DNA from: an uncultured Succinatimonas sp.
GTDB taxonomy: Bacteria > Pseudomonadota > Gammaproteobacteria > Enterobacterales > Succinivibrionaceae
NCBI GenBank assembly: GCA_937880335.1
Contig: CALFLJ010000079.1
Span: 1 to 5,657 of the forward strand
Direction: 5' to 3'
DNA length: 5,657 nucleotides
Shown here: positions 4,617 through 5,657 of the stretch, in pieces
Layout: the number at the start of each line of letters is the position of its first letter
How positions within the stretch are numbered: position 1 is the first letter of the stretch
Translations under genes and position numbers: made by a program
The notes under the pieces: generated by a model
The model's input: the letters and a program-made list of their open reading frames with translations, nothing else
Database searches by the model: none
What the model was told of the DNA's origin: nothing

Positions 4617-5657
4617 ATAGTGCTTAAAATCAAACTTAGGCTTTATGTCAGGATGTGCTTTAAGATAAGCCTTATTTAGCTCATCATTAGGATCCTCAGG
4701 ATCTCCTCTGTCTAAAGAACAAACTCCATCTTTATTTATACGAGCAAAGAAAGCGTAATCATGAGATGCGGTAGAAGGAAAATCGTAATTGCAGGATCTG
4801 CGAATTGAATTTACTCCATAGTATTTAGCAATAATTAAATTTGCAAAATACTGCTTTTGAGCTCTTAGATCACCTACAAATACATATTTTGAGGTCATAA
4901 CCCTAAAGGGCTTTACCACTAAATTATCTATGCCCTTATCTTTTTGCTCCAGAATTTCATTTACTCTTTTTTGGGCATCCTCATTTAATAAAGTATAGGC
5001 ATAGATGGTATTACCCATGGTAGGTACAAAATAAGCTATTGCTAAAACTAAAGAGATAACTTTAAGTTTATGCGGAATAATATTTTCTTTTTCTTTATAG
5101 AAAATATTTGCAAGACTTAATATAGATGCAATGGTAAAAATTGTAAAAGGTGTTGCTGCACGGGCTGGAAAATTAGGTGAAAAAATCATGATAAAGATCG
5201 AGCTTAGAGCAATGCCAAATAACCATAAGGCCCCATAAAAATCATAAGCATATTTTTTGTGATAGGACTTTCTTAAAATCTTAAATAAGAGAAAACACAA
5301 AACTAGTAAAAGAGGCAAATGCTCAAGCAAGGTTGTATTGAAAATAGATATAGCCTTAGGTAGATGCCCCCAGAAGTCAAAACCGTTATCTTCCATAAAC
5401 TCAAGGCGAGCCTCATTGCCAGGGGATAGAGCCAAAAGCAAAAAGCCTATGCCTAAACCTATACCACCACTTACATGCCAGAGCAATAAACGCTTGGTCT
5501 TCAAAAGCCATAAACCTAAAAGACCTGTCATAAAACAGATAGCAAAACCAGTATTTTCATTACACCAGCCTGCTGCAATACCAAAGAAAAACATACCTAC
5601 GGCAAAGAGAATTGAACCTTCGTATTTTTTTTCCTGTATAGACAATCTAAAAGGCAA
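4605..5657 (-). CDS. Polytopic inner-membrane protein, DUF6056-like, N-terminus outside the window
   Basis: The reading frame is open through the right edge. The TTG at 5657 is merely the edge codon, so the true start lies beyond it and at least part of the N-terminus is missing. The visible 350 residues hold about seven hydrophobic membrane segments (near 15-31, 36-52, 60-77, 112-128, 142-160, 167-187 and 198-219). A soluble tail of about 125 residues follows (226-350), charged and ending in FDFKHYKKN. The conserved-looking motifs GWCNENTG (30-37), LSPGNEAR (77-84) and SPNFPARA (160-167) resemble DUF6056-family membrane proteins, whose role is not established. Multi-span proteins of this look are often found with surface-glycan synthesis (GT-C-like), but nothing here shows catalysis. 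The tail contains two Cys (in RRSCNYD and GVCSLD) and a YYGVNSIRR segment. The gene ends in front of a stem-loop and is unlinked in function to its neighbours. The family call is from recall of motifs and is moderate. Confidence 0.85.
   Translation of the reverse strand: MPFRLSIQEKKYEGSILFAVGMFFFGIAAGWCNENTGFAICFMTGLLGLWLLKTKRLLLWHVSGGIGLGIGFLLLALSPGNEARLEFMEDNGFDFWGHLPKAISIFNTTLLEHLPLLLVLCFLLFKILRKSYHKKYAYDFYGALWLFGIALSSIFIMIFSPNFPARAATPFTIFTIASILSLANIFYKEKENIIPHKLKVISLVLAIAYFVPTMGNTIYAYTLLNEDAQKRVNEILEQKDKGIDNLVVKPFRVMTSKYVFVGDLRAQKQYFANLIIAKYYGVNSIRRSCNYDFPSTASHDYAFFARINKDGVCSLDRGDPEDPNDELNKAYLKAHPDIKPKFDFKHYKKN

Noticed and set aside
5655..5657. TTG at the right edge as the start of the membrane protein
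   Set aside because: It is only the last codon inside the window. The frame continues off the edge and the visible protein begins mid-sequence.

Overview
This is an AT-rich bacterial chromosomal window with five protein-coding genes, one of them cut by the right edge. It most resembles a gammaproteobacterium. FolP follows the Escherichia coli protein motif for motif, and the small heat-shock genes sit behind a promoter of the proteobacterial sigma-32 type (CTTTAA, 14-nt spacer, CCCCAT). The low GC suggests a host-associated or gut lineage such as the Succinivibrionaceae. That placement is inference from composition and protein style, not from a database search.

Layout, left to right. Positions 1-171 hold the 3' flank of an unseen gene, with a bulged hairpin (45-75), and a sigma-70-like promoter ahead of folP. 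folP (172-1008, plus) encodes dihydropteroate synthase. It converges, with only 12 nt between, on a 765-aa UvrD/PcrA-type superfamily 1 helicase (1021-3318, minus). The 146-nt gap 3319-3464 carries the weak helicase promoter and a stem-loop that probably ends the upstream heat-shock operon. Two tandem Hsp20/alpha-crystallin genes on the minus strand (4372 to 3914, then 3869 to 3465) form that operon. A 232-nt regulatory region (4373-4604) separates them from a polytopic membrane protein gene (4605 to beyond 5657, minus), which resembles the DUF6056 family and lacks its N-terminus here.

The intergenic region 4373-4604 is the most interesting part. It holds two mirror-image copies of CTTTAAAT-N11-TCCCCAT, one per strand. 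The spacers are unrelated in sequence and only the -35 and -10 boxes are conserved. A 30-bp near-palindrome lies between the two -35 boxes. The minus copy fires into the hsp20 operon. The plus copy points at the 3' end of the membrane-protein gene, where no plus-strand gene exists, so it could drive a short non-coding or antisense heat-shock RNA. The hsp20 leader can fold so that its Shine-Dalgarno sequence is paired with CCUUUUAA, the design of a heat-melted RNA thermometer. The hsp20 operon could therefore have two layers of heat control, sigma-32 transcription and leader melting.

folP (folate synthesis), the helicase (DNA repair or replication) and the membrane protein have no evident functional link to the heat-shock pair. 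Apart from the hsp20 operon, the neighbourhood looks like independent transcription units.
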